64,000 nt of DNA. It comes from Motacilla alba alba. Lineage: Eukaryota; Chordata; Aves; Passeriformes; Motacillidae. The stretch spans positions 30,284,911-30,348,910 of the forward strand of contig NC_052046.1 of NCBI RefSeq assembly GCF_015832195.1, in the 5' to 3' direction. Below are positions 1 to 12,200 of the stretch, one piece after another; the first letter of the stretch is position 1; the number at the start of each line of letters is the position of its first letter. The notes below the pieces were generated by a model that saw only the letters and a list, made by a program, of their open reading frames with translations, was not told where the DNA came from and ran no database searches. The translations under genes and the position numbers were made by a program.

Positions 1-2990
1 AGGACCTTCACGTTATTCTATACTACCTGATGCCGTGCACAGGGGCAGGAGGAAGTAGTGTCTTTCAATCAGGTAGTGGGAAGCAAGCGGTAAAGGGTAA
101 CATGTCGGCGTGGGGAGCACATGTGAATTCTTCACCTCTCTTGTACACTCTGTTATTAATATTGTTGCTGTTACTGTTCATTTATTATCTCATTGCTGCT
201 TCCAGTAAATTGTTCCCGTCTCAGCCCGTGATCCTAGCCTTTTGTACCTCCAGTTCTCCTCTCTAGCCTTCTGCAGAGATGAGGTGAAGAGAGCGGGCAT
301 GGGAGTGAAAGGGTGGTGCATGGATTATAATGTTTCAGAGCCAACACTAAATTGGGGAATATCATTCCTAAACCCATAAACACTATGAGTTAAAAAATTG
401 GACCTGAGCCTACCTGTTTGATTTCTTCTAATACTGCCTTAAAGACTACACCTATCTACACCTGATAAAGAAGAGCATCCTCCTTGTGCACGAGGAGATT
501 GCAGGAGTGCTTGGAGGTTATGTTAAGGTATCATTCCCTGACATGAAAAATCACTGCCTGTGGAACCTAAGTGTTTCTGATGCTGTTAAGGACTTACAGA
601 CAGATTGGATGAAGGCACAGTGAAACTTTATATGGGAAGTCAGAATAGTTGACAAAATTGGATTTTTATGCTTGAAAACCATAGATCTGATTCCATGCTA
701 TTGACTTAGTTATTTCAGACCAAGAAGCTAGTAAAGAAGAGAAGTTGATTGAGTCTGCAAGATACTATTCATAAAACTGCCTTCATTGGTCCAGTACCAG
801 AATTTGAAAACATTTTGATTTCTGAAACCCACCTATTTCAGTACCAGCAAGCACCCCTGAAACGGCCTACTCTCTTCTAGCAACAGGTAATGCACACACC
901 ACTACAGTTAGTGATTATTGCTTTTTGAGATATGAAAGCTGTAATCCTAAGATTGCAGACAGTAGAGAGCATTAATTTCCAGCCCTTCTGGGTCTTGAGC
1001 TATCTGACCTTAAAAATGTTAAGCTTGCACTCGTCTTTTAACCTGTGAGAGCTGTTTTGCTTTTGGGCCAAGCCTGACACGTACACCCAAGATCATTGCA
1101 ATGTCCAGTTCCTGAAAACACATAGAAGCTGACTAGATTAGTAGGCTAATGTAGGAAAAATGTGTCTGAACTGCTGGGGCCAAAGCTTTTATTTAGGCTA
1201 ATGGGTATATAAATAGCAACACCCTCCCCTTCCTCCTCCCTCCCCTCCCCCTGACCCCCCATAGAATGAAAAAATTGGTTCAGTGTAACTAGCGCTTTTT
1301 ACCTAGAAAGAATGTCTGAATATGCCAGAAGCTGGCTGATACGTATTTGTCAGTGATTACCACAGCTACTTACAAAACTGTCACCCTCAGATGGTTATAA
1401 TTTAATATCCAGCAGACAGTATTGATCAATCTGCAGCGCTACTCGATTTTATAAATGTTACAGATTAGTCTTGGTGCTTTTCCTACTGGTTTTTCAGTTG
1501 GTTTTAATTTTCTAGATTGAAATTTCACTAAATAATGATGATAACGAAAATGAGAGCCTGAAGGTCAATGCTAATGCAGCATTAGCAATACTAATACTGT
1601 TGTGTTCTAGCAGTGTCCGTCTCTTCAGGTTCACAGACAGCTTATGTGCTAGAAGACCTGTCATCATGGGCTGTGAAACACATGTAGTAATTGGAGCTCT
1701 GTGAGAAAAATGCGTTTAGGACATGAAACTTCTCTAGGATATAATTTAGCAGTTATTGAGGCTGCTATTGTTAATCTTTTTAACGATAGAAATATAACAG
1801 AAAAACGCAGGTCGGGAGGGACCCCTAGAGGTCACCTGGGCAAACGTCTCTCTAAGGACAAAGATCACATTCGGGACCAACTGCTCCATTATTTTGAGAG
1901 GAAGAGCAGGGGGAAAGAGCTTGACTGCAAGTGAAGTGTTTTATCTAACGAAACTATCCAAGAATTGATAGTTTTGGAAATCTGTAATGCATATTCTATA
2001 CACCTTAAGTCATAGTAACCCGGGGCTGTTCCAGGGCCACATATACAGGACATAGCAAAGAGGAAGGGAACAGACATAGCCTCCCGGCTTATTTATTTTT
2101 GCTACAAATGTTAGGTTCCTCCAGAACAGGATAGATAAACAGTGAAACTATTTGGCATAGGAGGGAAAGAAATGAAGTGTTACAATATATTAAAAACAAA
2201 GGAAGGGACTTTGGTAGCAGTTGTCTGAAGAATAAATGTGTTTCCATCACTTCTTCATTCTTTTCAACATATTTCTTCATACTCTTATATTTTTGAAGTC
2301 TTAATTTGCAGAATACTGCCAATGGCATTGGTCATTTAAAAATGCAGCTGTGCAATAGAGGGTGACTGAACTATATCATAACAGGGGAATAGGTGGTGTT
2401 ACCAAGAACCAAAAAGTCTCTATCCACCAGAAGGGGGAAAACAGAATTTAAATCCAAACTAACACCAAGTTATCATTTAGTTAGAAGCCTTTATCTGCAG
2501 ATTACTTTTGATAGTTTGCAGTGGCGTTTGCCTAAACACTTCACAAATGTTTAACACAATATGTTCCCTGAAGAGATAAATTAACAATACTGTTAAAATG
2601 TACCAATTTAGGTTGCCAATACTACAACTTTTCATCAGTTGTTAGGTTTTTTAAAGTGCTCTGGCCTTTTTTAAAATGAAAAACTGGTTAGGTGTCAATC
2701 TGGCTATGAAAAAGTAACGGTGTATTTCTCCTGGTAGTTTATTTTGTTTAAATACCGACGCTATCTTGAGGACTTTAGGATTTTGCTTGCATGTGTGGAA
2801 TCACTGAGGCAGGTAAGTACAGGGAGCAGGAACTTGGAGAAGATACGAGATAGTTTTCAGCCGGGGTATAGATGCAAGCTTAGGTGCAACGCTGTATTTG
2901 GGTACATGAACACGGCCGTAGGTATTCTGGGAAAGAGGCACTGCCAAGCCCTTTCTAGCATAGCAGTAAGCCTCCCTGCAGGCTGCGTGC
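1..2990. other. 5' flank of APBA1, no gene recognised
   Basis: AT-rich single-copy-looking sequence. Both strands were read for exons, conserved protein fragments and repeats, and none could be supported. Short ORFs here have no recognisable product and no splice context. A TATA-like element (TATATAAATAG, 1206-1216) followed by a C/T-rich stretch stands out, but nothing transcribed can be tied to it. In mammals the next gene upstream of APBA1 is PTAR1, at some distance, which fits an empty flank. Confidence 0.6.
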
Positions 2991-3355
2991 ACAATTGGGT
3001 TAGCTGTGCTGCACCTCGGTCTTTGCAGTTTCTCCCCAGGTGAGGAGGATGACCAGGGCCCGCTCGCAACTGCGATGCGGATGCGGCGCCTTGGCATACC
3101 CACCCTCTCACCTCCTTCTCGGCGGTGGGACCCTCCTCCCTGCTGGGCCGCCGAGGCTGCGGGGCCCGTGCCCAGGGAAGGTGAGACAGGTCGGTGCCCT
3201 GCAGGGCCTCCCTCGCTGCGAGCTGCCCAGGCGCTGGCAGCCGGCCCGGAGAGCGCCGGGACTGCGACCGGCAAGGGGCCGGGGCAGGAGCCGCGCTGAG
3301 AGAAGCCCAGCCGAGCCGAGCCGAGCCGCGCCGACCCCGACGCCGCCGGCCCAGC

Positions 3356-3362
3356 GGGGCGG
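3356..3362 (+). promoter_or_regulatory. GC box (Sp/KLF-type)
   Basis: GGGGCGG core within the CpG island, followed within a few bases by CCGCCC on the same strand. It lies about 150 bp upstream of the short upstream ORF. Occupancy is inferred, not shown. Confidence 0.45.
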
Positions 3363-3505
3363 CACCGCCCACGCCCGTCGGGCCCCGCTCCCGCCGGGAG
3401 GCAGCGGGAGGGAGGGAGCGAGCGGGCGCACTGACGCGTGAGGGCGGTGCGGCGGGAGGGGCCGGCCCGGGCGGTGCTGGCGGTGGCAGGAGGAGGAGGA
3501 GGAAG

Positions 3506-3592
3506 ATGGTGGCTGCGGGAGGAGCGGCTGGCTGCTGGGCTTTCCGCCCTGCGCTGCATCGCCGCCCCCGCCGGAGTCGCCCTGCCTGCTGA
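3506..3592 (+). CDS. Upstream ORF in putative APBA1 5' UTR
   Basis: The ATG at 3506 sits in a good Kozak context, with A at -3 and G at +4 (GAAGATGG). It is followed by 28 codons and a TGA at 3590-3592, rich in Ala, Gly, Arg and Pro. The whole ORF ends 24 nt before the proposed exon 1 donor, so it would be retained in the spliced leader if transcription starts upstream of it. An upstream ORF of this kind usually lowers initiation at the main ATG. The peptide itself resembles nothing I know and may just reflect GC-rich composition. Whether it is in the mature transcript depends on the unknown start site. Confidence 0.35.
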   Translation: MVAAGGAAGCWAFRPALHRRPRRSRPAC

Positions 3593-3696
3593 GGAGGCGG
3601 CGCGGACCCGCACCAGGTGCGGAGGGGTCGCGGCCGGGAGCGGGAGGGGGGCCCGGCCGCGCCCCCGCCGCCGTGTCGGGGAGGCAGCGGGCCCGC

Positions 3697-3703
3697 GGGG
3701 CGG
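3697..3703 (+). promoter_or_regulatory. GC box (Sp/KLF-type)
   Basis: Second GGGGCGG core, in the GC-rich block just downstream of the putative exon 1 donor. It could act as an intragenic element of the CpG-island promoter. Confidence 0.35.
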
Positions 3704-6700
3704 ATGCCCGGCGCAGGATGCCGGGCCTGTCCCGCCCGGCGGCTCCTGCCCGCAGCGGGGTGTGGGCGCTGCGGCGGCCTCTGTCCGGCTGCGTGGGCGT
3801 GCGCGCATCTCCGAGCCAGCGGGGCAGCTCTGCACCTGTCCCGGGCTGCGGGGAGCGGCGCCAACGCGGCCATGACCGCCTCCATCCCGGCCTCCGGCGA
3901 GGCATTGCGTGCTTTCCCTCCGTTTATTTATTCCATTATTCTATTTGGTGGGCGTGGGATGTGTGTAGAATAGTGTTGCGTGGAGCCGTGTACACCGCAG
4001 TGCACTGGTTTGCCGTTTTTTATTTTTTAGGTATTTTTTTCCCTACGCGCACCTTTTCTGTGGTGGGAAGGAGAAATGGTGGGGGCGGGGGGAGGGGGCA
4101 ATGTGGGGATTTCGCATCCGGCGATCGAGTGGTCGCCGTCGCAGCAGGACGGTCTCAGCAGCCCCTTCTGTCGGGAGATGCTGCCGGGGTTTGCAGCCGC
4201 GTCCCGGTTTGCAGCAGGGAACCCAAGGGGGCCTGGATCTCCCCGTCCTCACCGTGAAGCGTGCTCTCCACCCCTGTGTTGAGGGGAAGGCGACATCTGC
4301 TACAATCACGTTCTGATTTCTGGAAATGGAAGGCGTCTTGATTTCTTTTTTTAAATATTTTTTTTAATTTCTTTTTTCCTGGTGAAGCAGTTTGATAACA
4401 GTGATTGCCTGAATCACAGTCGTGGTCAGTGCAGCCGTATGCATTACGTCTGCTTTCTGTAAGGCTCAGAGTCAATAGGAGCAGTCTACCAAGACTTGTT
4501 TTACTGCCATTATAAATCTCCTCTTTAAGAGAGATGAGGCTGTGGGTCTAGGATGGAGAACTACATCTTTTTGCTTTCTCCTATTGTAGATTTTTTGGGC
4601 TGTGGAATTACAGTTTGGTTTAGAGAGTGCATTGCAGATCTGGCTGTTTTCGTAGCTGCTGAGGAACTAGAAGGTAGAGATGTTTGCCTGACTCTGCATA
4701 CATTAAGAGTGAGCTAATGTGGGTTCAGGGCAGATCAGCCATGTAGCGTTTTTCTTGTCTTTGACATACATCACGTTACACCAGCTGATGAGAGTACACC
4801 CAGGTGGCTGCAGTTTTGTGCCTGCTCTGCAGCTGTGGCCCATGGGGTCCCAAATAACTTGCCAGTATTCCAGTCATAGTACTCCAGGTTCTGCTGCATT
4901 GCTGTTAAATTTGGACCACCTGCACCTGCCTTTACAGCCCATATCAGGAACAAGCATGTGATGTCTATTCTTCCCAAAAGGTGATGGTGACATAGAATGT
5001 GTTTACTCTCTATGTGCTGCCAAATCAAAAGTGAGATGCATGTTTGCCTTTGTCTCTAATGCTGTGGGAGAAAGGAGCAGGATAGACTGCCCAGAAGTGC
5101 TGTTCAGGAGGGAAGGAGAACGGTCACTCTTGAATTCTATGCATTCATGTGTGTTTGTACAGAAGAATTAAGTGTCGGATGAATAATAATGGACGAACAC
5201 AAGAAACTCTGAAAAGGCAGAACATTTAGTGTTGTAGTGCCCCCTATATTAGTGTTTTGGATGTTTAATGAGTGAAATGTAAATGTTAGTGAAACACAGC
5301 TTGCCTTCCTTGGAAAATGTCATCTGAGATTGATACATCAATGAGCTTTTAGGCCAAACTGATTTCTACATGTAATGGTGGTTCAAGGTTGGCTGGGTAC
5401 TTTGAATCATGCAATTCATTGCTCTTGAGTTTTAGACATTTCTAGTTGTAGCTTAAAATGATACTTCTATTTTACATTAGTGCATTATCTTCCCTTAAAA
5501 TAGCAAATGTTCTGGCTACTGTGCTGTCTTTTAACAGATGCAAGGCCAGCCTGTGAAAGGCTATCAAAAGTATTTACTGATTAGCTCTTCAGCTCATAAA
5601 TGTAAGAATGCTGGAAAGGTGATGTGGTACATCTAGGTAGATAGAAAAATAGTGTGTTAAGAGGGAGACATGCCAAAGCTTTTTAGTATAACCCTGTTTG
5701 GTTACTTAATATGAAATTCTTTACACATGTTTCCTTAGTTGTCAATTTAATTCTCAATTCTTTGTTTATGACAAGTTTGCAATTTCATATCTGTTGGGAA
5801 GGGAATGCATTCTGTTATTTTTTTAAAATTTTCTTTCTTTTTTTAAAAATATAATAGTATTGCCTTCATGTATTTAAAACATGGGAGCTAATGCTTTAGA
5901 AGAGATTTTGGGCTATGGGATACAGTGGCATGCCAAAGGTGAGAATCTTGTAGTTCACCCTGCTGTTACTATTTTGAGGATTTTATAAATCTGAGGATTT
6001 TGTTTGCTCTGTGGTAATGTAAGTAATCCATAACACTTTGAATAAAGAGAGTACTAATTTTGAGGCTAAAGTTTGTGTCATCTATCTGAATGGGAACACA
6101 AATGAGAAACCTGAACTCTTTGCATATGAGATTTGAATGGATTTTAATTGGACCGGAAGCTGGCTTCTGACTTCTTTGATACCATTTTAAGCCACAGTCA
6201 TATGCAATGCTTATGTTCTTAACCTTAAAAAGCCTTCAGTGTGAGCACTGTATGCATCTTGTAAATGTAGATAACATTGATAACATTTCATTTTATAAGC
6301 AGTGCTTATCAGCACTACAGCCAGCAGAAAAGTCATGAGGCTAAAACAAAATGGAATCTCCTGTTCAGCTGCTTGTTTTGTATTTTTAGCAGGCCAGTGT
6401 GGCTAGTCATTTGCAGTGTTTTTGTTGCTGGGCTTTAGATTGTGTCACTGTGTGGTAATGTTTATGGCAAGCAAAAGCAGGAAAAACCAATCCTAAGTCC
6501 AGAAAAGGTGTCTGGGAAAGTAAACACCATGTTGCCACATGTATGTGAGTTCAGGGTTAGTAACCAAAACTAGTGAACTTGCTAAAAAAACAAAAAAGGA
6601 ATTATAATATGAAGTTCAGAGTCTTCAAATATACAAAATGCAGTAAAAATCAAGCTGAGAGCTAAAACTTTTCACTTGTATCTCATGGCCTAGATACTTC

Positions 6701-8670
6701 AAATTCAGCATTTTTTCCCATGGCACGTGAATTGTCTGTTATTGATCATAGCTGCTCTGGATTTACATGAGATTATGCATTAAAAGAATCAGACCTTTTT
6801 TCTTAAGATCTAAAAAAAGATTATTAAAAAATATTAGACGTGCTTCAGATAGTTTAATACATATTGTCCATAGGCGGTGCGGCTTGATTAATTAAATCTT
6901 AACTTTGAACAAGATCTTGTTACACTTAAGTGAAGCCTTAATAAATGCATTTTTAAATATGTTTCCTAGAAGGTGAAGATTCCTTCTTAATGTGAGCTCT
7001 AGCAAACAACCCTCTGCTCATTTATTTCCAGTAGATTGCCAGTAATATATTTTGCGTAGGGGTTAAAGGTTTCTGAAAAACAGATTGAATTTTTTTTTCT
7101 TTATAATAATGATTGATTTGGTAAGTCAGCTACTAAGAGCAGTGTGATAGTATTTTTCTGTTTCTACTGCATGCATCGGTGTTCTGCCAAAAACCTGCAT
7201 GTTTGTTGCTTTCCTGAAGGGACCTAGGGAAACATCTTTATTTGCTGCTTTCACATATGCAGGCACGTGATGGTAATGTCTGTCCTAATTCTGAAGAAAT
7301 AAATACAGAAGCAGTACAATGGGTGCATGACAGCTGTGGGTGGCAGAGGACTTAGCTGAAGATACTCCAGAACCATGAGAATGTGTATTTTCACACTAAA
7401 CCCTTTCTGTTAGAAACCATCTATGTTGACATGAGAGGAGGAATGAAAGTGCAGTTCTGTTTCTACGGAGATGCTGCTAGGTAGGTGGCATCTCACCTGG
7501 TATGTTGTGTCTCCTGTGGTGATTTCTGTCTAATTAAAAATATGTACTGGGAGAAGTTTCCATCACCCATGAGCCTGTTAAGTAGCTGTCTGTGGATAAG
7601 CAGTGGAGTTTTGAACATCATCGAGGAAGCTGAAATAAATATATTAAAAGTATTTAAAACAATGTCTAGTCTGCCTGAGGTAAACACTGGGAACCTCTGT
7701 TTTTCCTATCACTTAGCAAAAGGAGGAGATGTCCTTTGATGTTTTCCAATTAAAACGAAAAATTCAGAATGTTTAAGTATTTTTTATTTTAGCCATATAC
7801 TTTCCCTTTGTGTTTTCGAGCCTGTTCTTGAGCTGTTTGGTCCATCAGATCTTGTTCACAAGCCAGCAATTAAGAATTACTTGCATGTTTTCTTTCTGAT
7901 GAGTACTTCCATAAATGCTACTTGCCTTAAGAAGATGACCACCTTGTCACGCATCTGAGTAAAATGTAATTGTAGGGAGTGAGAGGCTTCATTAAAAGTC
8001 TGTGAGTTAGTCACAACTGAGCAACACATCCCTGGAATTTAGGCTGAATCCTTTTAGTGATAGTTTCTTTTTTCAACTAATTAAACTCTTTGAACCTTTT
8101 TTGTATATCAGGAACTTGCCTACTGAATTTAATTTTCAAACTCTGAATTCAAAAGTTGAACGCAGGTCAGAAAAACATGAGAACAGCAGAGCCATGGAGG
8201 CTACGAAACTTACCCATTTTGGCAAAGATCATTTGAGTGACTACCCTACACTGACTCACTTTTGCCTTATTTTTTCCATTTTGGGGATGCATGTCAGGAT
8301 AAGAAATGCCTTTCTGTATGTATGTAGTTAAGGTGTTCGTTCAATATCTTGTATTTATTGGTTTGGTGTGTTATACTGATTTGATTAAATATTTTTATTT
8401 CTCTGCAAGAATTTTCACTTCTGTACATAAGACAATAGCTTTCTGATCATTCTTCTTGTGATGGTCATTCTGATTTGAGCTTTTTTTTAATAAACATGCT
8501 TTCTCAAAACTTGGGTGGACAAAAACTTATGGTCTGGGTAAAAGGAAGTTTGTTTTTTTTTAAACAGAGGAAGGAAGAAAAAAGAAATAACATAATGGAA
8601 GATTTTAAACACACGTGACTGTGACTTGGTTTTCCTAATATAGGCTCAAGTTTTATTTGTCGTATTTTAT

Positions 8671-8712
8671 TTTAAAATTTTAAAAATTTTAAAAATTTTA
8701 TTTATTTATTCT
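8671..8712. repeat. AT-rich palindromic run
   Basis: Alternating T4-5 and A4-5 blocks (TTTTAAAA units) followed by ATTT repeats. This is low-complexity sequence and self-complementary. No function is assigned. Confidence 0.7.
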
Positions 8713-8876
8713 GATATGTAAGTTGCAGTTCATGCCAACAGTCTTAGTGTTACCATGTATTTGTGTAGTGTCTATTCTGATGGGACTTTGATCATGTTTG
8801 AAATCTTGATGCTTTGGAAGTCTCAAATGTAACCCTTTAGAGTAAGTGAAATTAAATTGGGAAAAACATTTTTAAA

Positions 8877-8904
8877 AGCTTTTTTAGCTGAGACTAAAAA
8901 AGCT
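8877..8904. repeat. 11-bp perfect inverted repeat
   Basis: AGCTTTTTTAG at 8877-8887 is exactly complementary to CTAAAAAAGCT at 8894-8904, with a 6-nt loop. It is a short cruciform or hairpin in intron 1. It is AT-rich, so chance origin is likely. Confidence 0.6.
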
Positions 8905-9185
8905 CTCATCAGAGTCAGGTGAAGAAGCACTGGGTAAAAGCTCTTGCTCCAGGTTTTTCTCAGGCTAACGTCAGCAGAATGCTTTAACTAACACTTCAAA
9001 TCCAAAAAACAGGCAAAAAAAAGTAGGTTTTTTTATATGTTTCTGTCCCAGGTAAGTGTTGGGAGGGTTGATACTTCCTCCTCTGTTCGAAGAGGAGATT
9101 GGTACTTTTTTGTATGGTGTGTGTGAGGAGCTGAGGAGTTTTCCGTTCTCTTTCCTTAACAGCTTTCTCACACCAGCTCTTTTAT

Positions 9186-9262
9186 GATCACAGAGTAATT
9201 TGAATTGGAAAGGATCCCTGGATGCCATCTGATCTAAGCTCTACTCAAATCAAGTGACTGAG
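9186..9262 (-). mobile_element. CR1 LINE 3'-end fragment (old, antisense)
   Basis: The + strand reads like the reverse complement of a CR1 3' end: a degenerate CACAGAGTAATTTG, then TTGGAAAGGATCCCTGGA, CATCTGATCTAA and GCTCTACTCAAA. These match the avian CR1 pattern of hepta/octamer end, 'ttggaagggacc', 'catctagtcc' and 'cctgctcaaa' in order. It is diverged, so it is an old copy. The far boundary is approximate. Confidence 0.55.
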
Positions 9263-12200
9263 ACAAGGGCTACACATGCCATGTTTGTAATTCTTGGCTT
9301 AACCAGGGCAGGAAGCTCTGAAGATGGAGTGCTGTGCCTCTTAGAGATGTCCAGTACCGGCTCATGCAGCAGGTTTTGCTGAAATCCTGGTGGGATGGGA
9401 TGCGACTGCTGGACAGAGAATTTCCTCCAGCCTGCCCTCCTCATCCTCTGCCGAACAAGCCACCCTGCAGAAAGTTGCTTGCTTTGCTGCTGGCATTTGG
9501 GGCAGTGGGAGTGTTGGGGTGAAGGGCATGTATGTATGTGAGGGTAACGGTGATCTCCTCCTGTTGGGTGCTGCTTTTTAAGTCCTTCTTACCACTGCCA
9601 TTCCCCTTAGGAAAGCACTGAAATACAGGTGTATTTGCTGTATTAGCCAATTCAATGACCTGAAATTAATTTTTTTAGTTGGATTTTTAAGATGGTCAGG
9701 ATGGAGGAAATTATTGCCCAGTAGTTTAGAAAATTATGTTCTTGGTGTGAATTTATTTTGCAGCAGTTTCAAAATTGGAGCACTGTTTTTAAGAAATGGA
9801 AGACTCATTAAACAGCATTCCTAGTATGTACGTGTAGTGCAGTCACATTTAATTTAATGTGAAATGAGAAAATCTCTCCCACTAAGAAGGCTGTGGTGAG
9901 CTGATGGAAATTGGTATTAAATAGGAATCAGTGCAAAACCAGCCTTTAGCTTTGTAATTCCATTGCATTTTTAGTGGACATTTTACATAACCTTTCCCCA
10001 AACTTGGTGTGTATTTCTGATATTCACACCTGTTATACCTTTTGTCTCAGTGATAAATAAGGATGAGCTCAGGGTTCTGCTCTTGCTTAACAATTATCAT
10101 TCCTTGCTGATAAATGATTAGTGTAATCCACTTATGAGATTTCTACAGCATCATTCAGATTTTGGCATCTTAATTTTATTTCATAACAATGTGAAAATCC
10201 CAAAGTCCTCAAAATCTTCCTCACGTAGGACCCAGCTGCAAGGCGCATGGGAAGGAGATGTTTGAGCTTGATTCCTTCTTGGTGGGGAGATGGGCATTAG
10301 CCTGAGGGGACAGCACTGTACTTCATAATATTGACTCTACATTAGCTTCAGCATCCAGCCTTTAGACTTTTAACTGCAGCTTCATGATGGTTAGTCTGAC
10401 TGCTTAGCCCTAGTTTAAAGTCATGTCCAAGTCAGGCAGTTCTAATGCGTTGTATTTTCAGTGTGGCACCCTTTGGCCCACGCTGATTCTAGTTGCAGTT
10501 AAAGTTGAGTGCGGACTTGACGTATCCTTACAGATCTTTCTATTTCTTTACCTCGGTAAACTGTAAAGACTGCATGTCTTTATTTCAGCTTAGGTTATGC
10601 TCCTTTTGAATGCAAATTTAAAAGCTACATGAAACATTTATATTTTAAGAGTAACACAGACTTAATGCTTTGATCAACAATACTTCTAATATATTTTGTA
10701 TCAAAATCTAACTACACTGTTAAAAAAAAAAAGAACTAATATTTCTCATTAGCTACAGACTCGGTTATTTCTGGATTTGAAGTCAAGATAACCCAGCTTC
10801 TTAAACAAAATTTTTTTCTCTCAAAGAAGGCCAAGTAAGTAAGCTGGAAGAGAAGAATATATTGCTTAGGAAGTGTGTACCTGTGTAATTGGTTTTTTAT
10901 ATATAAAGTATTCTCAGTAATGTACTGGATGACTCTTTGGATTGTATTGGTTATCCAGGTGACATGGAGCATCAGTTGATGTCTTCCATTGCTCTGGGTA
11001 TGACAGTGCCTGTGTCACTGGTGTCCCATTGTTAGCTGTCATTGACCAAGGACAATGGCATTTAGCATTTCCTAAAGGAGATGTTGTTCCCTATCAGACC
11101 CCCCTCAGGATAAATTGCTTCCTGATAGCAAATAGAAGGAGTTTAAGCTGAATATCAGCATGGAAATATAGTTGCATGAAAATTAAATACTAGAAGCACA
11201 ATTGCAGCTTGTATACAGTTAACATTCATACAGTAGATTTTCAGAAAAGTAGAAAGGTCCCTTCTTCAAAGTGAATGGACTTTTGGTGATTCTCTAGGAA
11301 TTGAAAGTGGAGTGAACCACCTTTTTGTGCGTGGAGCAAAGACAATTTTTATATGTCACATTTCTAGTGTATAAATTCATGTTTTATTGAAGATACCTTT
11401 CCTTCAGCCACTTTATCCATTAAGATCATGACTAGAGGTTCAAATACTTTTTAATTTTTTCCTTCCAGTATGTTACTGTTGAAGCCTGGACAGTTTACAA
11501 CTCAAATTTTGATCTTCATTATTAAAGTCTGTATAATGATCTTGCAAGCAGTGGCATCCACAGGCACTGTAGTGCAAGTTTGTATATGTACACCAGGTAT
11601 GATCTGGATGGCAGAATAGCATGAAGAACAGTAAGGTAAGAGTTCCTTTTTTGCATTAAGAAGCAGGATTTCATTTGTATGTAAAAGAAAGGTTTTTAGC
11701 TACTTGCCCAAGAACTTTGTGTTTTCAAGTAGCAGTGTGTAAAACAGTAATTTTAGGGCCATTGGCCATTTGAAACACTAAGGGTTATGTATACTTTTGT
11801 TGGTATCTCACACCTGAAAACCAGAGGGTGAAATTACCAGGATGGGATAGTCACAGGATCTGACTAATTCAGAGTTTCTTGTGATGGAAGGAAGATGATA
11901 ATATTTTTTTCAGTCAGTTAAATAATTCCAAAATCAACCTGAAAGTTCAGTAATCGTATGAACTGTAAAGACTGAAGGATAATACACAAAAAGCCCTGCT
12001 CTTCATCTGTTTTTATAATATTCTGTGTCTGTGTTATTATGCTCAGTGTATCAAAAAATCAGGCACACACCTCCTACCTTTAAGACTAACCTCCTCCAAA
12101 TGTGCAAATCCATAGTCACTTCATTTACTCTGCTGCTGAAGACTCCTGCGCTCCCATGTATGACAGGAATCCCGTGGCTTCATGGCTTTTTGCAATATCT

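Larger units (their letters stand above)
3300..3616 (+). other. APBA1: Putative non-coding exon 1 of APBA1 (5' end uncertain)
   Basis: Exon 2 begins with an acceptor and 53 nt of untranslated sequence, so at least one upstream untranslated exon is required. Within the CpG island the best donor on the + strand is CAG|GTGCGG at 3616/3617. I therefore place the end of exon 1 there. The 5' boundary given is only a guess inside the island. Human APBA1 also has a non-coding first exon followed by a very long intron, which agrees with this layout. Another donor in the island, or alternative first exons, cannot be excluded. Confidence 0.45.
2990..4270 (+). promoter_or_regulatory. APBA1: CpG-island promoter of APBA1
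   Basis: This is the only strongly GC- and CpG-rich block in the window, sharply bounded by AT-rich DNA. It carries GGGGCGG boxes, CCGAG pentamer repeats (3311-3325) and GGGA repeats near 3408-3420, with no canonical TATA box in the core. It lies upstream of the first coding exon on the same strand and is the only plausible promoter here. The CpG-rich composition creates long overlapping Ala/Arg/Pro-rich reading frames on both strands. These are compositional artefacts, not proteins. The exact transcription start cannot be read from the sequence. Confidence 0.8.

Noticed and set aside
1206..1216. TATATAAATAG as a promoter
   Set aside because: No transcribed or coding unit can be placed downstream before the CpG island, so it is most likely a chance AT-rich match.
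2801..3905. Long minus-strand reading frames (265-344 codons) and several plus-strand frames over the CpG island
   Set aside because: They overlap one another in several frames, are Ala/Arg/Pro/Gly-rich, have no recognisable domain and coincide exactly with the GC-rich island. Low stop-codon density in GC-rich DNA explains them.
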